Position numbers and translations under genes: made by a program. 64,000 nucleotides of DNA. Origin: Pirellulales bacterium. GTDB taxonomy: Bacteria; Planctomycetota; Planctomycetia; Pirellulales; Lacipirellulaceae. The notes under the pieces are model-generated. The model saw only the letters and a list, made by a program, of their open reading frames with translations. It was not told the origin of the DNA and did not search any database. The stretch lies in NCBI GenBank assembly GCA_022448345.1, contig JAKVCB010000005.1:29328-93327 (forward strand), written 5' to 3'. Positions 31,178-41,750 of the stretch are shown piece after piece. Position 1 is the stretch's first letter; every line of letters begins with the position of its first letter.

Positions 31178-32149
31178 ATGAGTTATCACACTACGGTGCG
31201 CGACGTCTATCGTGAAGCAGCGACCCAGCCCGCTGCAAACCTCTGCTGTGTGCCCCAGGCGCCACGTTATCTTCCGGGCCTCAACATCCCCCCCATCATG
31301 GTCGAGATGAATTATGGGTGTGGGACGACCATACATTTGCAAGATATGACCTCCAACCAACGGGTGCTTTATGTTGGTGTTGGCGGTGGTTTAGAGGTTC
31401 TGCAGTTGGCTTATTTCGCGCGGCGACCCGGTGGTGTGATTGCAGTCGATCCTGTTCGTGAAATGCGCCAAAAGGCGCGTGCGAACCTGGAACTCGCAGC
31501 CGAAACCAACGACTGGTTTGATCCCTCTTTTGTCACGTTGATCGATGGCGACGCGCTCCATTTGCCCGTGGAACGTAATTCGGTCGATCTGGCAGCACAG
31601 AATTGCCTCTTTAATATTTTTAAAACGGGTGGAGACCTGGAGCAGGCACTCGCGGAAATGCATCGTGTGCTCGACGATGGGGGCCGCCTGGTTATGTCGG
31701 ATCCGATTGCATCGCGCCCCCTTCCGCTTGCCCTGAGACAAGACGAAGTTCTCCGTGCGCAATGCATTTCGGGGTGTCTTCTGCTGGAGGAGTATCTTCA
31801 GAAGATCAGCGATGCGGGGTTTGGTGCGATTGAGGTTCGCTCTCGCAGGCCCTACCGCATGCTCGATGCGGTTACTTACGACCTCGAGGACGACTTGTTG
31901 TTAGAAACGGTGGAGGTCACAGCTTTTCAGGTGACAATGCCTGAAGACGGGGTTTGTGTTTTTACTGGCCGCATGGCGGTTTATCTTGGGCCTGACGAAG
32001 AATTTGACGATGGTCGAGGTCATTATTTCCCCAAAAATATCCCGCTCCCGGTTTGTGACAAGACGGCTGATGCTTTGCAGGCACTCGGCCGTGCCGATAT
32101 TCAGGTGACGCCAACAACATGGCACTCCGAGGGAGGTGGTTGTTGTTGA
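31178..32149 (+). CDS. arsM: ArsM-type arsenite methyltransferase (arsenosugar-associated variant)
   Basis: SAM motif VLYVGVGGGLEVLQLAYFA; AQNCLFNIFKTGGDLEQALAEMHRVLDDGGRLVMSD; ISGCLLLEEYLQKISDAGF; C-terminal GGGCC; followed by an arsS-like gene. Confidence 0.78.
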   Translation: MSYHTTVRDVYREAATQPAANLCCVPQAPRYLPGLNIPPIMVEMNYGCGTTIHLQDMTSNQRVLYVGVGGGLEVLQLAYFARRPGGVIAVDPVREMRQKARANLELAAETNDWFDPSFVTLIDGDALHLPVERNSVDLAAQNCLFNIFKTGGDLEQALAEMHRVLDDGGRLVMSDPIASRPLPLALRQDEVLRAQCISGCLLLEEYLQKISDAGFGAIEVRSRRPYRMLDAVTYDLEDDLLLETVEVTAFQVTMPEDGVCVFTGRMAVYLGPDEEFDDGRGHYFPKNIPLPVCDKTADALQALGRADIQVTPTTWHSEGGGCC

Positions 32150-32181
32150 GATTTGAAAAACCACTCGATGATTGAATCTTT

Positions 32182-33189
32182 ATGACCGCACTTGTCCCAC
32201 TTCCGATTCTTTCGGCGAACTCGTTTCGTCAACAGGGTGTTCGGGAGTTGCGTGCGGCGGGGAAGATCCAGACGTTGCAGATCAACTTGGGCCTCGTCTG
32301 CAATCTGGCATGCCACCATTGTCATGTGGAATCTTCGCCGAAACGGGACAGTCCCCAAGAAAACATGTCTGCCGACACTGCACGGCGTGTTATCGATTGG
32401 ATTGCCAGCAATCATCAGATCGAGCGTGTTGACCTGACCGGGGGGAGCCCCGAGATGAACCCTAACTTTCGCTCGCTGGTACGACGGGTTCGAGATTTGG
32501 GGCGGCATGTCATGGATCGTTGCAACCCAACCATTATTCCATACACAGATCACGAAAATAGAGAACCGTATGCATGGATTCCTCACTTCCTGGCTGAGCA
32601 CCAGGTCGAGGTCGTTGCCTCTTTGCCATGTTACCTGGAAGACAATGTCGATCAGCAGCGGGGTCGTGGGGCCTACAATGCGTCGATTGAAGGTTTGCGG
32701 CGACTTAACGATGCAGGTTATGGGCGGGATCCACGGTTGCGACTCAACCTCGTTTACAATCCCAACGGCCCCCATCTGCCACCACCACAAGCGTCACTTT
32801 TTGCCGACTATCAGCGTGAATTGAAAAATCGATTCGGTTTAGTCTTCAACGACTTGTGGACGATCACCAACATGCCCATTAAGAGATGGCGGCATGAACT
32901 TGAACGGTCGGGTCAGCTTTCCGACTACATGAAAATGCTCGCCAAGGCGTACAACCCATTGACCCTTGATGGTCTTATGTGTCGGCATCAAATTCACATT
33001 GATTCGGCAGGACGCCTCTACGACTGCGATTTCAATTATGCGTTAGATTTACGCACGTCGGGCTCTCCCGAACAGTTTCTTTGGAATACGACCGCCGACG
33101 AACTGGCGGGTCGTGCAATATCGACCGGTGACCACTGTTATGGGTGCACGGCGGGTGCCGGAAGTAGTTGCGGCGGCGCCTTGATTTGA
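32182..33189 (+). CDS. arsS: Radical SAM protein ArsS (arsenosugar biosynthesis)
   Basis: LQINLGLVCNLACHHCHVESSPKR (CxxxCxxC); DLTGGSPEMNPNFR; C-terminal CYGCTAGAGSSCGG. Confidence 0.88.
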   Translation: MTALVPLPILSANSFRQQGVRELRAAGKIQTLQINLGLVCNLACHHCHVESSPKRDSPQENMSADTARRVIDWIASNHQIERVDLTGGSPEMNPNFRSLVRRVRDLGRHVMDRCNPTIIPYTDHENREPYAWIPHFLAEHQVEVVASLPCYLEDNVDQQRGRGAYNASIEGLRRLNDAGYGRDPRLRLNLVYNPNGPHLPPPQASLFADYQRELKNRFGLVFNDLWTITNMPIKRWRHELERSGQLSDYMKMLAKAYNPLTLDGLMCRHQIHIDSAGRLYDCDFNYALDLRTSGSPEQFLWNTTADELAGRAISTGDHCYGCTAGAGSSCGGALI

Positions 33190-33261
33190 GCGTGCGGTCG
33201 CTGTTTGGTCATTCGGGAACAGTTGCCACGGGCTTCGGAAGTCAGAGCACCTTTTTGCCAG

Positions 33262-34188
33262 TTAGTCGACCTCCTGATAGCGTGACTCAAGCGAGATGTG
33301 GAGGCGTCCTGTCCCGGTCATATGGAAGGTCGCACCCGCATCGAGCATTGATTTTGCCACTCCGATCGGTCCCTCCAAGTCAGACGACACCAGGCGACAG
33401 CCGTCAATTTCGACAGCAAACAGACCTTCCAGTTGCACTCGCATTTGGCCTTCGTTGTGATCGGTTGCTTCCAGGAACGCGTCAAAAGCAGCACACCGGA
33501 CCTGTCCAATGGTCCTGATTTCGGTCAGTGTTAGATGGAACGACTCGACGGTACCTAGCGACTGACCAAGGGCAAACAGTCGCTCGGCGACTTCACGTGG
33601 TAGCGAAATCTTCTGGCCGACAACCACTGTTTTTCCAACCAGAAATTCTGCAAGTGGACTCGCCTCACCAAGACTGTTCATGTTGCCAGCAACAATTTTG
33701 TATTCGGCAAGGGTGGGCAGTTGTCCTTGGTCGTCGGTCACCATCAACACGGTTCCATTTCGAAAACAGTGGTATTTACGACCTTCCACCGGGTCCTTTT
33801 CGGTCTTGTGGGAATCTGTTTCAGCGGTGAGTTGCCGCTCAGAAACCAGGTATCGCACATCGGCCTCAGTCATGCGATTGTGCGCAATGTCCACAGCCGT
33901 GATCACCCGGTGTTGGCGTTGCGTGAGTACGCTTTGCCTTTGTTCAACGATTTGCTTTTTCCGCCGGCCGATCGTCTTCATACTCGATTCGAACAGGAGT
34001 TTTTGTTCAACCTGGTCTCCCACGTGTGCGGAGCGACCTGTGAAGATTGCAGATGCAAGGTTTTGCGGATCGCCAGCGGTCGTTTCGAACGTTGCCTGAG
34101 TCAGGTTCCCCTGCTGTGCCAATGTTGTCGGACCGGAGATGATCCAAAGAGCAAGGGTTGCCAGGCGAATCGCGAGCTGGGTTTTCAT
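33262..34188 (-). CDS. Exported hypothetical protein
   Basis: Signal peptide (MKTQLAIRLATLALWIISGPTTLAQQ), 308 aa, no motif recognised. Confidence 0.65.
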   Translation of the reverse strand: MKTQLAIRLATLALWIISGPTTLAQQGNLTQATFETTAGDPQNLASAIFTGRSAHVGDQVEQKLLFESSMKTIGRRKKQIVEQRQSVLTQRQHRVITAVDIAHNRMTEADVRYLVSERQLTAETDSHKTEKDPVEGRKYHCFRNGTVLMVTDDQGQLPTLAEYKIVAGNMNSLGEASPLAEFLVGKTVVVGQKISLPREVAERLFALGQSLGTVESFHLTLTEIRTIGQVRCAAFDAFLEATDHNEGQMRVQLEGLFAVEIDGCRLVSSDLEGPIGVAKSMLDAGATFHMTGTGRLHISLESRYQEVD

Positions 34189-34591
34189 CTGAAAATCTCC
34201 AAGACCTGTTTCGACAGGGTCATGTCCGGTTTCTACGGAAAGTGTGGCGTCTGCCCACGGCGGTCAGGTTCATTCTCGGGCAGGTCGACGGCGGATGATC
34301 GCGTGCGTTTCGGGGGACCGTCAACACCGGTTAGGGGCGAGTTTCTCGACAGTAGCGCCGAATGGTTCGATTCAACCATTTGCAAGCACTAACGGTCGCA
34401 AGGAGTGCTTGCTAGCTTAAGCAGTTTGTCCGCTTTCGAGACCGATCTCGTCAAAATGCTTCTGCCTCGTCAAAAAGGACTCTGCTCAAGCGATACCGGC
34501 CTAGGTACAGGATCTGCGGGTTGCTATAGTTCGCAGCCCTTCCGGCGGGGTTCCCATTCCTCGTTTCCGCAGATCCCACCAAGAGAATCTT

Positions 34592-35485
34592 GTGATGCAC
34601 TACGGTCACTTTTCGTCGTTCGTATCTTCGTTGCTTCTTGTTGTGCTGTTGACCTCGGCTGTGCCTGGCCAGCAGCAACCACCGGTTCAGCCACAAGCGC
34701 CCTTCCAGCTGAACCAGATTGAAAGCGCATTTTTAGATCAGGTGTTGCTGAATTGGGAAAACCAGAGTGGAAAGATTGAAACATTTCGATGTCCCTTTGA
34801 GCGATGGGAGTACAACCCGGTATTTGGTCCGAGCATGCAGATTCCTTTCAGTAAGGATTTTGGCGAGATCAGCTTCCAGAAACCGGACAAGGCGAGCTTC
34901 CAAATTACCCACGTGAATCGTCTGGAAAACCCGCCTGCCGCCAACCAGGGACAACCGGTTACGCCGCAGCAAGCGAAGTGGATTCCACAATCCAATATTG
35001 TGGGTGAGCACTACGTGTGTGATGGTAAAAACGTCTATGAGTATCGGCATGACCAGAAACAATTGATGGTGCGGCCGATTCCACAGGACATGCAGGGCCA
35101 GGCGATTGTCGATGGGCCGCTGCCGTTTTTGTTTGGTGCCAAGGCGGAAAAGCTGAAACAGCGCTATTGGTTAAAGGTTCAGGACCAGCCTGATACAACG
35201 CAGATTTGGCTGCTTGCTTTTCCGAAATTTCAGTCCGACAAGGCCAATTACAACCAGGTACGGTTGAGTTTGGATCGGGCGTCTATGATGCCGCGTGCAA
35301 TGGAGATGCACCTGCCTGACAAAAGCCGGCAGACTTACATCTTCGATCTGGGGAAAGTTTCGGTCAACGCACCCTTTCAGAAACTCAAGAATCTCTTTCA
35401 GGCTCCACGCACCCCTTTTGGTTGGAAGCGTATTGTGGAAAACAACGTCCGCCAGGCAAGCCAGAATCAGCCAACCTCTCGTTAG
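34592..35485 (+). CDS. TIGR03009-like exported protein typical of Planctomycetes
   Basis: Signal peptide; LLNWENQSGKIETFRCPFERWEYNPVFG; late FQKLKNLFQAPRTPFGWKRIVE. Confidence 0.75.
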   Translation: MMHYGHFSSFVSSLLLVVLLTSAVPGQQQPPVQPQAPFQLNQIESAFLDQVLLNWENQSGKIETFRCPFERWEYNPVFGPSMQIPFSKDFGEISFQKPDKASFQITHVNRLENPPAANQGQPVTPQQAKWIPQSNIVGEHYVCDGKNVYEYRHDQKQLMVRPIPQDMQGQAIVDGPLPFLFGAKAEKLKQRYWLKVQDQPDTTQIWLLAFPKFQSDKANYNQVRLSLDRASMMPRAMEMHLPDKSRQTYIFDLGKVSVNAPFQKLKNLFQAPRTPFGWKRIVENNVRQASQNQPTSR

Positions 35486-35610
35486 GCCCGTTTGTGATCC
35501 AGCCAAACCGGGTGGCAAGTTCATGGATAGTCCATCCTGTCGAGACTACTTGCCATCGCACAACTTACTATCCATGGAGTTGTTGGTCTAAACCCCGAGT
35601 GTAATCCGCT

Positions 35611-35943
35611 TTGCCTGCAAGTGAATTTTGCCAGATTACCACGACCACCGAGACGCAAGCCGAGGCACGGAAGATTGCCGCTGCACTTGTTGGGCAGAGG
35701 CTGGCTGCATGCGCGCATGTCACCGGTCCGGTGGAGAGCACTTATCGTTGGGAGGGGGCCGTCGAGTGTACCTCGGAATGGATTTGTGAGGCCAAGGTGC
35801 GGAGCGACCACACTGCCGCGGTAACCTCGGTCATTACGGAACTGCATTCCTACGAGGTTCCAGCCGTGGTTGTTTTGCCAGTTGTGGAGGCAAGTCCTGC
35901 CTATCTTCAGTGGCTTCGCAGTGAAACAAAAAGCGATGCTTGA
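35611..35943 (+). CDS. cutA: Divalent-cation tolerance protein CutA
   Basis: FCQITTTTETQAEARKIAAALVGQRLAACAHVTGPVESTYRWEGAVECTSEWICEAKV. Confidence 0.93.
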   Translation: MPASEFCQITTTTETQAEARKIAAALVGQRLAACAHVTGPVESTYRWEGAVECTSEWICEAKVRSDHTAAVTSVITELHSYEVPAVVVLPVVEASPAYLQWLRSETKSDA

Positions 35944-36002
35944 GCGAATTTCGTCCACTCACGGCCCATCCAGTGCCGAGATTGCCATGCCTGCCTGGCG
36001 GA

Positions 36003-36965
36003 TCAAAACAGCCTTTTCTGCTTTGGGGGTTTGAGCGGGCGGGCATTGAAGCCAAGCTCGCACAGGTGGTCTGCAAACTCGGCTGGCCCGTGGGTACAAA
36101 TCACCTCTTGGGGTTCGGCGCGGCGGACGGTGTCGACAAGTTGATCGAAGTCGGCATGGTCGCTCAGCGGAATCGCCACATCGACATCCCAACGGTATTT
36201 TGTGCTTGGGTCCACGGCCCAACCGGTCGTTGCAATCGAAAGGGTCCGCTCGAGTCCGGGCAAGCGAAACTTGCGCATACTGCGAGGTAAAGTGATCACG
36301 ACATGGCCAGCAGGCGCGGTTTCGACATATTCAGCCACGTTTCCCAGGTCGACCCCTAGTTCGAGGTAGAGTTGGCTTGTGGCATAAATGAGCGGGTGTT
36401 GGAGTACGGCAAAACCGTGGTTGGTGAGTAATTTGGTGACCTCCTGGGCCTTGCCTAGTGCATAGGCATGAATGACGGGGGTTTTTTCCGCGGCCAGTGC
36501 ACCGGTGATCGTTTCTAACAGCTGGTCAATGACATGTTCCCGTGGTGGCAATCGATATTGGGGACGACCAAACGTTGACTCCATGACCAAAATGTCGGCC
36601 TTGGGAACCTCGGCTGGTTCGGACGTTGCCGAGGGGCCGAGTTTAAAGTCACCCGTGTACAGCAAGGATTGCTGGTCGTTCCTGGCCAATAGCATGGCCG
36701 AACCCAAGCAGTGACCTGCCGGGTAAGCGGTGAGCTGGAGCCCTCCAAATTCGACCGGTTGCCCAAATACCATTTCCCGCACACGGTGTTGGTTTCCCAG
36801 GCGGTGATGATAGAACCGGGCGGTAGCTCGGGTTGCCAAGGCCAATTCGTGTCGGGCAATATGGTCGGCATGCGCATGGGAGATGAAGGCCCGGGGCTGC
36901 CGGCGGCGGACGTCCACAGCCAGTTGTGCGTCCGTCAGAAAAAGCCCATTGTTATCGTGGAACAT
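36003..36965 (-). CDS. MBL-fold exonuclease / mRNA 3'-end processing factor-like
   Basis: AFISHAHADHIARHELALATRAT; LLYTGDFKLGPSATSEPAEVPKADILVMESTFGRPQY; PLSDHADFDQLVDTV. Confidence 0.82.
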   Translation of the reverse strand: MFHDNNGLFLTDAQLAVDVRRRQPRAFISHAHADHIARHELALATRATARFYHHRLGNQHRVREMVFGQPVEFGGLQLTAYPAGHCLGSAMLLARNDQQSLLYTGDFKLGPSATSEPAEVPKADILVMESTFGRPQYRLPPREHVIDQLLETITGALAAEKTPVIHAYALGKAQEVTKLLTNHGFAVLQHPLIYATSQLYLELGVDLGNVAEYVETAPAGHVVITLPRSMRKFRLPGLERTLSIATTGWAVDPSTKYRWDVDVAIPLSDHADFDQLVDTVRRAEPQEVICTHGPAEFADHLCELGFNARPLKPPKQKRLF

Positions 36966-37114
36966 TTGGATCGTGTGGTCGGCTTGTGACTATTTCTTGC
37001 GACTATTTGTGGTGAAGACCGGTGGAACGCCTACCTGCCCGCAACCCACCCTGGTGCTTGCTGAGGATAGGCGTATAGTATCACGGTTTGTCTCAATTTC
37101 GGAGTTGCAATCGC

Positions 37115-37915
37115 GTGGACTACCTTCAAGTCATCATCCTGGCAATTGTGCAGGGGCTTACTGAGTTCCTGCCAGTCAGTTCCTCCGGACATTTGGTGGT
37201 GGGTAGTGCAATCATGGAAGCCCTTGGATATGCACATCCACCCGATTTGCTGGCGGTGAATATTGTCTTGCATGTCGGGACCCTTGGGTCGATTCTAATT
37301 TTCTATGCTCAGGAAGTCCGCCGCTTATTTACGGAAGACAGGCAGTTGATTCCCAGATTGATTGTGGGAACGATACCAGCGGCAGTTATTGGGATACCGT
37401 TGAAGGAATTCGCAGAGAAATTTCTGGAAAGCCCGCTTTTGGCGGGATTGATGTTTCCGGTCACCGCATTGATCTTGCTGTGGGCGACACGGCATCCGGT
37501 GGGCAAAGCGTCGTATCGCAATTTGAGTTACGCCGGCACGGTTCGTATTGGTTTCATGCAGGCTTTGGCGTTATTGCCGGGCATTTCGCGAAGTGGGACA
37601 ACGATTGCCGCCGGACTGCATGAAGGGCTCGATCGGGGGAGCGCAGGTACGTTTGCCTTCTTGTTGGCGATTCCAGCGATTGGTGGCGCCGGCTTGATTG
37701 AAATCGCCAAATTGGCCAGGCAGGTACAACAACCGGGTATGACCGAATCCACATCTCCCTTGATGCTTGTGGTGGGCGGCCTTGTTGCGATGTTCGTCGG
37801 TTGGCTTGCGCTTGGGTGGTTAGTCCGCTGGATTCAGGCAGGTCGGTTGGGACGTTTTGCCTGGTATCTCATCCCGCTAGGGATAGCGGTCGTCGCCTGG
37901 CAATTGTGGAACTAA
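37115..37915 (+). CDS. uppP: Undecaprenyl-diphosphatase
   Basis: LAIVQGLTEFLPVSSSGHLVVGS; LLPGISRSGTTIAAGL; probable GTG start. Confidence 0.95.
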   Translation: MDYLQVIILAIVQGLTEFLPVSSSGHLVVGSAIMEALGYAHPPDLLAVNIVLHVGTLGSILIFYAQEVRRLFTEDRQLIPRLIVGTIPAAVIGIPLKEFAEKFLESPLLAGLMFPVTALILLWATRHPVGKASYRNLSYAGTVRIGFMQALALLPGISRSGTTIAAGLHEGLDRGSAGTFAFLLAIPAIGGAGLIEIAKLARQVQQPGMTESTSPLMLVVGGLVAMFVGWLALGWLVRWIQAGRLGRFAWYLIPLGIAVVAWQLWN

Positions 37916-37928
37916 ATGGAGCCGTTGG

Positions 37929-38648
37929 TTACTGCTGGAAGAATCCGCTGTAAAATTGCCCCGTGTTCAAGAAGTACGTACGGTGACCCGTAGCCGCCTT
38001 GGCTTGGTCGGTCGATCCCTGCGTCTCCATAGTGGTGACCTGCTGAACTTGACGTCCAAGGCGGTGAAGTTCGGCCTCCTGGCGGCGATTCGTTTCATTT
38101 TGCCGAAGCCGCGGCCGTACGAAGGTAAAATAATTGGGTGTTGGCTCATTCATGTTATTTCCCCGGTCAAGCTGCAGATAGGGGCTGAGCGTTGGGGTAT
38201 ACCCGATTTGGGAGAATGGTTTGTGGATGGTTCTCGGTGGGCTGGTTCCTCGAGAACGGCCCGTAAAGGTTGGACGTGGAGGCATCGCGGTTTGAAGTTT
38301 GGGGTTCGACGGACTGTTGAGAGATCTCGTCGGCTGACCTGCTCCCCGGAGGATCTGTCCCATGGTGGGTGGCGGAACGGGTGGTTGGGTTGCTGAAGGT
38401 AGAGATGGACTCACTGCCGGCGGCAGTGGCACCGCAGGTAGTGGATCGGACATTGGAGTCGCTGTTTGGGGATAGCTGGGTGGGAGCGTCAGGCTGGGGG
38501 TTTGTTCCGCAGGTAGAGTTCGCGGAGATTGCTGAGCAACTGCCCACGGAGCACTCGAAAACAAAACTCCCAATAGCAACCACCAACCCAACCCGAATGT
38601 CTGATGACGCATAGCCTGTTCCTCTGTCCCAATGTCGACCCCCGTCAA
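37929..38648 (-). CDS. Exported Pro/Ser/Thr-rich hypothetical protein
   Basis: Signal peptide (GWWLLLGVLFSSAPWAVAQQ) followed by Pro-rich low-complexity. Confidence 0.6.
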   Translation of the reverse strand: MTGVDIGTEEQAMRHQTFGLGWWLLLGVLFSSAPWAVAQQSPRTLPAEQTPSLTLPPSYPQTATPMSDPLPAVPLPPAVSPSLPSATQPPVPPPTMGQILRGAGQPTRSLNSPSNPKLQTAMPPRPTFTGRSRGTSPPRTIHKPFSQIGYTPTLSPYLQLDRGNNMNEPTPNYFTFVRPRLRQNETNRRQEAELHRLGRQVQQVTTMETQGSTDQAKAATGHRTYFLNTGQFYSGFFQQ

Positions 38649-38810
38649 AAACCCCTACATTCAATATAATCGTCAAATTCGCATGGATAACTTGCGTGCA
38701 AATGGCGGGAGGCCACCACAGCAAGCAGCGTCCTTGAAGAAAGCCCTGAGGCCATTTGGAGACGCCTGCTGACGATCTGTGCAGAAAGAAAGCACTGGAT
38801 GAGGACGCTA

Positions 38811-41228
38811 TCAATGCCGCCTGATCAAGCAAACTGCCCCCGCCAGGGCCAGCCAGGCCAGCACCGCAGTGGCCGGTTCGGGAATGACAGCAGTTGTGCT
38901 GCCAAGTGGCATTCCAGGACCTCCAAATTGCGTTTGGATAATTTGCAAATCAAGGCCGTTGACCATGTTATCCATGTTAACGTCACCCAGACCGCCAGGG
39001 TGTCCGGCGTTCGCTTGCCAGATGATGATATCGTCAAAGTCGACGATCCCATCGCCATTGAGATCTCCACCGACGGCAAGGATAGAAGATTGGACGACGA
39101 GCTTGTAAATGTCAGCGTCGAGGTCAGCGACTGGAACAAAACTGCTTTCTGTACCAAGGAAGGGGAGATCCCACTCGGAAAAATCACCGGAGAGTTCTCC
39201 TCCGGCTCTCATAATCAAGTACTCGTCGCCCACCTGCGGGGACATTGGATTGGCACCAGATTGGTTGAGGGTTACCTCCAGGGTGCCACCCTGCAAATCA
39301 ATGTCTCCCATAGATAAAACACTGCTGAATTCGTTGCCGGATTCACCGCCACCCAAAACAAGGCTTAGCGTTCCACTATTTGTAAACTCACTTGCCGTAT
39401 AGCCGAGCGCATTTGGCCCTACATGTACACTACCATCATTAGTCAGGTGATCGTTGAAAACGACAAACGTATCATCACCCACGATGGCAATCAGCCCCTC
39501 TTCGATTTCTGGCGTACCGGCTTGATTGATAATGTTGCCATAAAACCGGTTAGTGCCGCCGACGAAGTTGACCAATCCTTGATTGAGAACCCCGGTTTGA
39601 AAACGCAAGGTGCCATCGTGAGACTCGATTTGCCCATAGCCACGGGATGGCATCTGGGTCGTTTGTGCATTATCGAGGCGAAGGTTACTGAATGCCTGAT
39701 AGGTAGCTTCGGCACTTCCAGCGATATCATCTTCGCCACGTGTCAGTTCCAGTTCACTGTCGTGAACCTGAATTAATCCATAGTTTACCAACGGCGCGTT
39801 TTGTGGACCCGTGTCAGCGTCACCAAGATTACTTGTAGAGTTGATCAGCAGGACATCTTCACTTTTGACCCTTATTTCACCAAGATGTCGATTGCGAAAT
39901 AGTCCGGTATCAATTCGGCCACTTCCGGAAATAATTCCGTCGTTGATTAAAATTACGTTTTCATCATTTTCGCCAGAGTCACTGCCAGTAACAGCAGCAA
40001 GTCCCACTTCGACCCGACCCCCAGTTTCTAAATTCAGACGACCAGAACGACCAATTAAAAGCTGCGTTTTAAGTTGGTTTGAAGTGATCGAACCACCAGA
40101 GTTGAGATTTTGGACCGAAAGGCGCCCTTGATTACGGACAGTTACTGTGGCGTCACCGACGTCTGCCCCGTAGCGAGCGTTGGTACCCGTGATTGCGGCG
40201 TTTCCGTTGTCATTGATCTCACTTAGGTCTGCAAATCCACCTAATTGCAGCCCCCCATCAACTGCCCATCGCGAACCGGAACCGTCAATCACCACGGTCC
40301 CTGAACCACCCCGTTCTGGTGACTCATCGTTGCTATTGCTTGCATTGAGAAAGAATGGGTTGCCACCAACTACTGCGCCGAGAATTTTATCAGAATTCAG
40401 CAAATTGAAACTTGTTGCCGAGTAGACGTTGGCACCGTTAGTAATATTGAGCACTCCAGTCCCTTGACGTCCAATCACCGTCATTTGTGGATCAGCGTCA
40501 GAAGGGGTGGTGCCGGCAAAAGTGCCACCACCCAGGTAAGAGCTGAACCCGTCAATGGTGATTTGTCCATAAGAGCCTACCTTGTCACCAGCGACAATTG
40601 AGTCGTGAATCTCAGCACGGCCTCCCGAAGAAATGAAAAGGGTGCCAGTTCCCGTTTCACCAACGATGAGGTCAAATCCAGAGTCGGCGCCAGCGGCGGT
40701 ACTTCGCTTTGTACCAGTAATTCCCAAGGGAGTGAGTACAGTATCAAGAGTTGTAAAATCATTATTGAAAGTAGCGCCGAGACCAGAAATTTCGACAATA
40801 CCATTTCCTCGTAACCCATTGTCAACCGAACCGATAACAAGGTCTGTAAAATTTAACTGTGAGGGTGAGAGGATGCGTAATATTCCATGGGCGTATTGTC
40901 CGACAGTAATTGTTGGGAATGAGTTCGTATCATCTTCCAGATCTCCCCAGTCATTGTTTTGGAGAATACCTTCAAGAGTAACTTGATTGGCTGGATCGCG
41001 GGTATCATCAATAAAATTTCCATTCGATGGTAAGCCTTCGTTATCCAGAAAGGTAAAGGGATTGTCGATGGGAGTTACATTGCCGGATACGTTGATTGCA
41101 CAAACCGCAAGTTGCGACTGACCAAGCAGTAGTAGGCCGACAGACAAAGGAAAAAATACCCACCGAACCACGCAACGCGTTGAGTGTAGGACACCAGGTT
41201 GCAAGGCATCAGTTGACATGCGGTACAT
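38811..41228 (-). CDS. PEP-CTERM protein with autotransporter-like beta repeats and a dockerin-like segment
   Basis: Repeats such as GTGTLFISSGGRAEIHDSIVAGD, GTGVLNITNGANVYS; GDLNGDGIVDFDDIIIWQANAG...GDVNMDNMVNGLDLQIIQTQFG; terminal VIPEPATAVLAWLALAGAVCLIRRH. Confidence 0.88.
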   Translation of the reverse strand: MYRMSTDALQPGVLHSTRCVVRWVFFPLSVGLLLLGQSQLAVCAINVSGNVTPIDNPFTFLDNEGLPSNGNFIDDTRDPANQVTLEGILQNNDWGDLEDDTNSFPTITVGQYAHGILRILSPSQLNFTDLVIGSVDNGLRGNGIVEISGLGATFNNDFTTLDTVLTPLGITGTKRSTAAGADSGFDLIVGETGTGTLFISSGGRAEIHDSIVAGDKVGSYGQITIDGFSSYLGGGTFAGTTPSDADPQMTVIGRQGTGVLNITNGANVYSATSFNLLNSDKILGAVVGGNPFFLNASNSNDESPERGGSGTVVIDGSGSRWAVDGGLQLGGFADLSEINDNGNAAITGTNARYGADVGDATVTVRNQGRLSVQNLNSGGSITSNQLKTQLLIGRSGRLNLETGGRVEVGLAAVTGSDSGENDENVILINDGIISGSGRIDTGLFRNRHLGEIRVKSEDVLLINSTSNLGDADTGPQNAPLVNYGLIQVHDSELELTRGEDDIAGSAEATYQAFSNLRLDNAQTTQMPSRGYGQIESHDGTLRFQTGVLNQGLVNFVGGTNRFYGNIINQAGTPEIEEGLIAIVGDDTFVVFNDHLTNDGSVHVGPNALGYTASEFTNSGTLSLVLGGGESGNEFSSVLSMGDIDLQGGTLEVTLNQSGANPMSPQVGDEYLIMRAGGELSGDFSEWDLPFLGTESSFVPVADLDADIYKLVVQSSILAVGGDLNGDGIVDFDDIIIWQANAGHPGGLGDVNMDNMVNGLDLQIIQTQFGGPGMPLGSTTAVIPEPATAVLAWLALAGAVCLIRRH

Positions 41229-41750
41229 AGACTCTTCTCCTGCATTCCGTAGGTGAAACGAAATGGAAGTTTCACCAGTGGGCCGTTGGTCACAAAGGCA
41301 TTTATTACCGAGTTTTGGTGGTTAAACCCCAAAGTTCCGCGTCCACTAGCGCGGCTAATGGAAAACAAGTGTTTTTCAAGATCCGCTTTCAGCGAATTGG
41401 AATCAGAACGGTTAGGGGTAATGCTGGTGCGACCTGCCTTTTGTGGCCCAGGTACTAAAGGCCCGCACGATGGCCATTATTGGCCATTGAACGAGGGGCT
41501 CTTTGGTTGCTGGAAGCTGTTCCGGCTTCTCCTCCTTATTTTCGTTAAGAATAACCCATTTTGCAACTATTTTGCCGGCAATCGTTGGCCCCGGCAGATG
41601 CCAAATGCAAGGAATAACGGGTTTTTTGCGCCGGTGCGATTCGGACCAGAGGTGGGCTGGGAGTTTCTGGCGACCAACCGCCCGGAGCATCCAGGGCTTG
41701 TCAGGCCACCGCTTACCAGGATGTTGCCCACGAGAACGGCAGCCGGCTGG

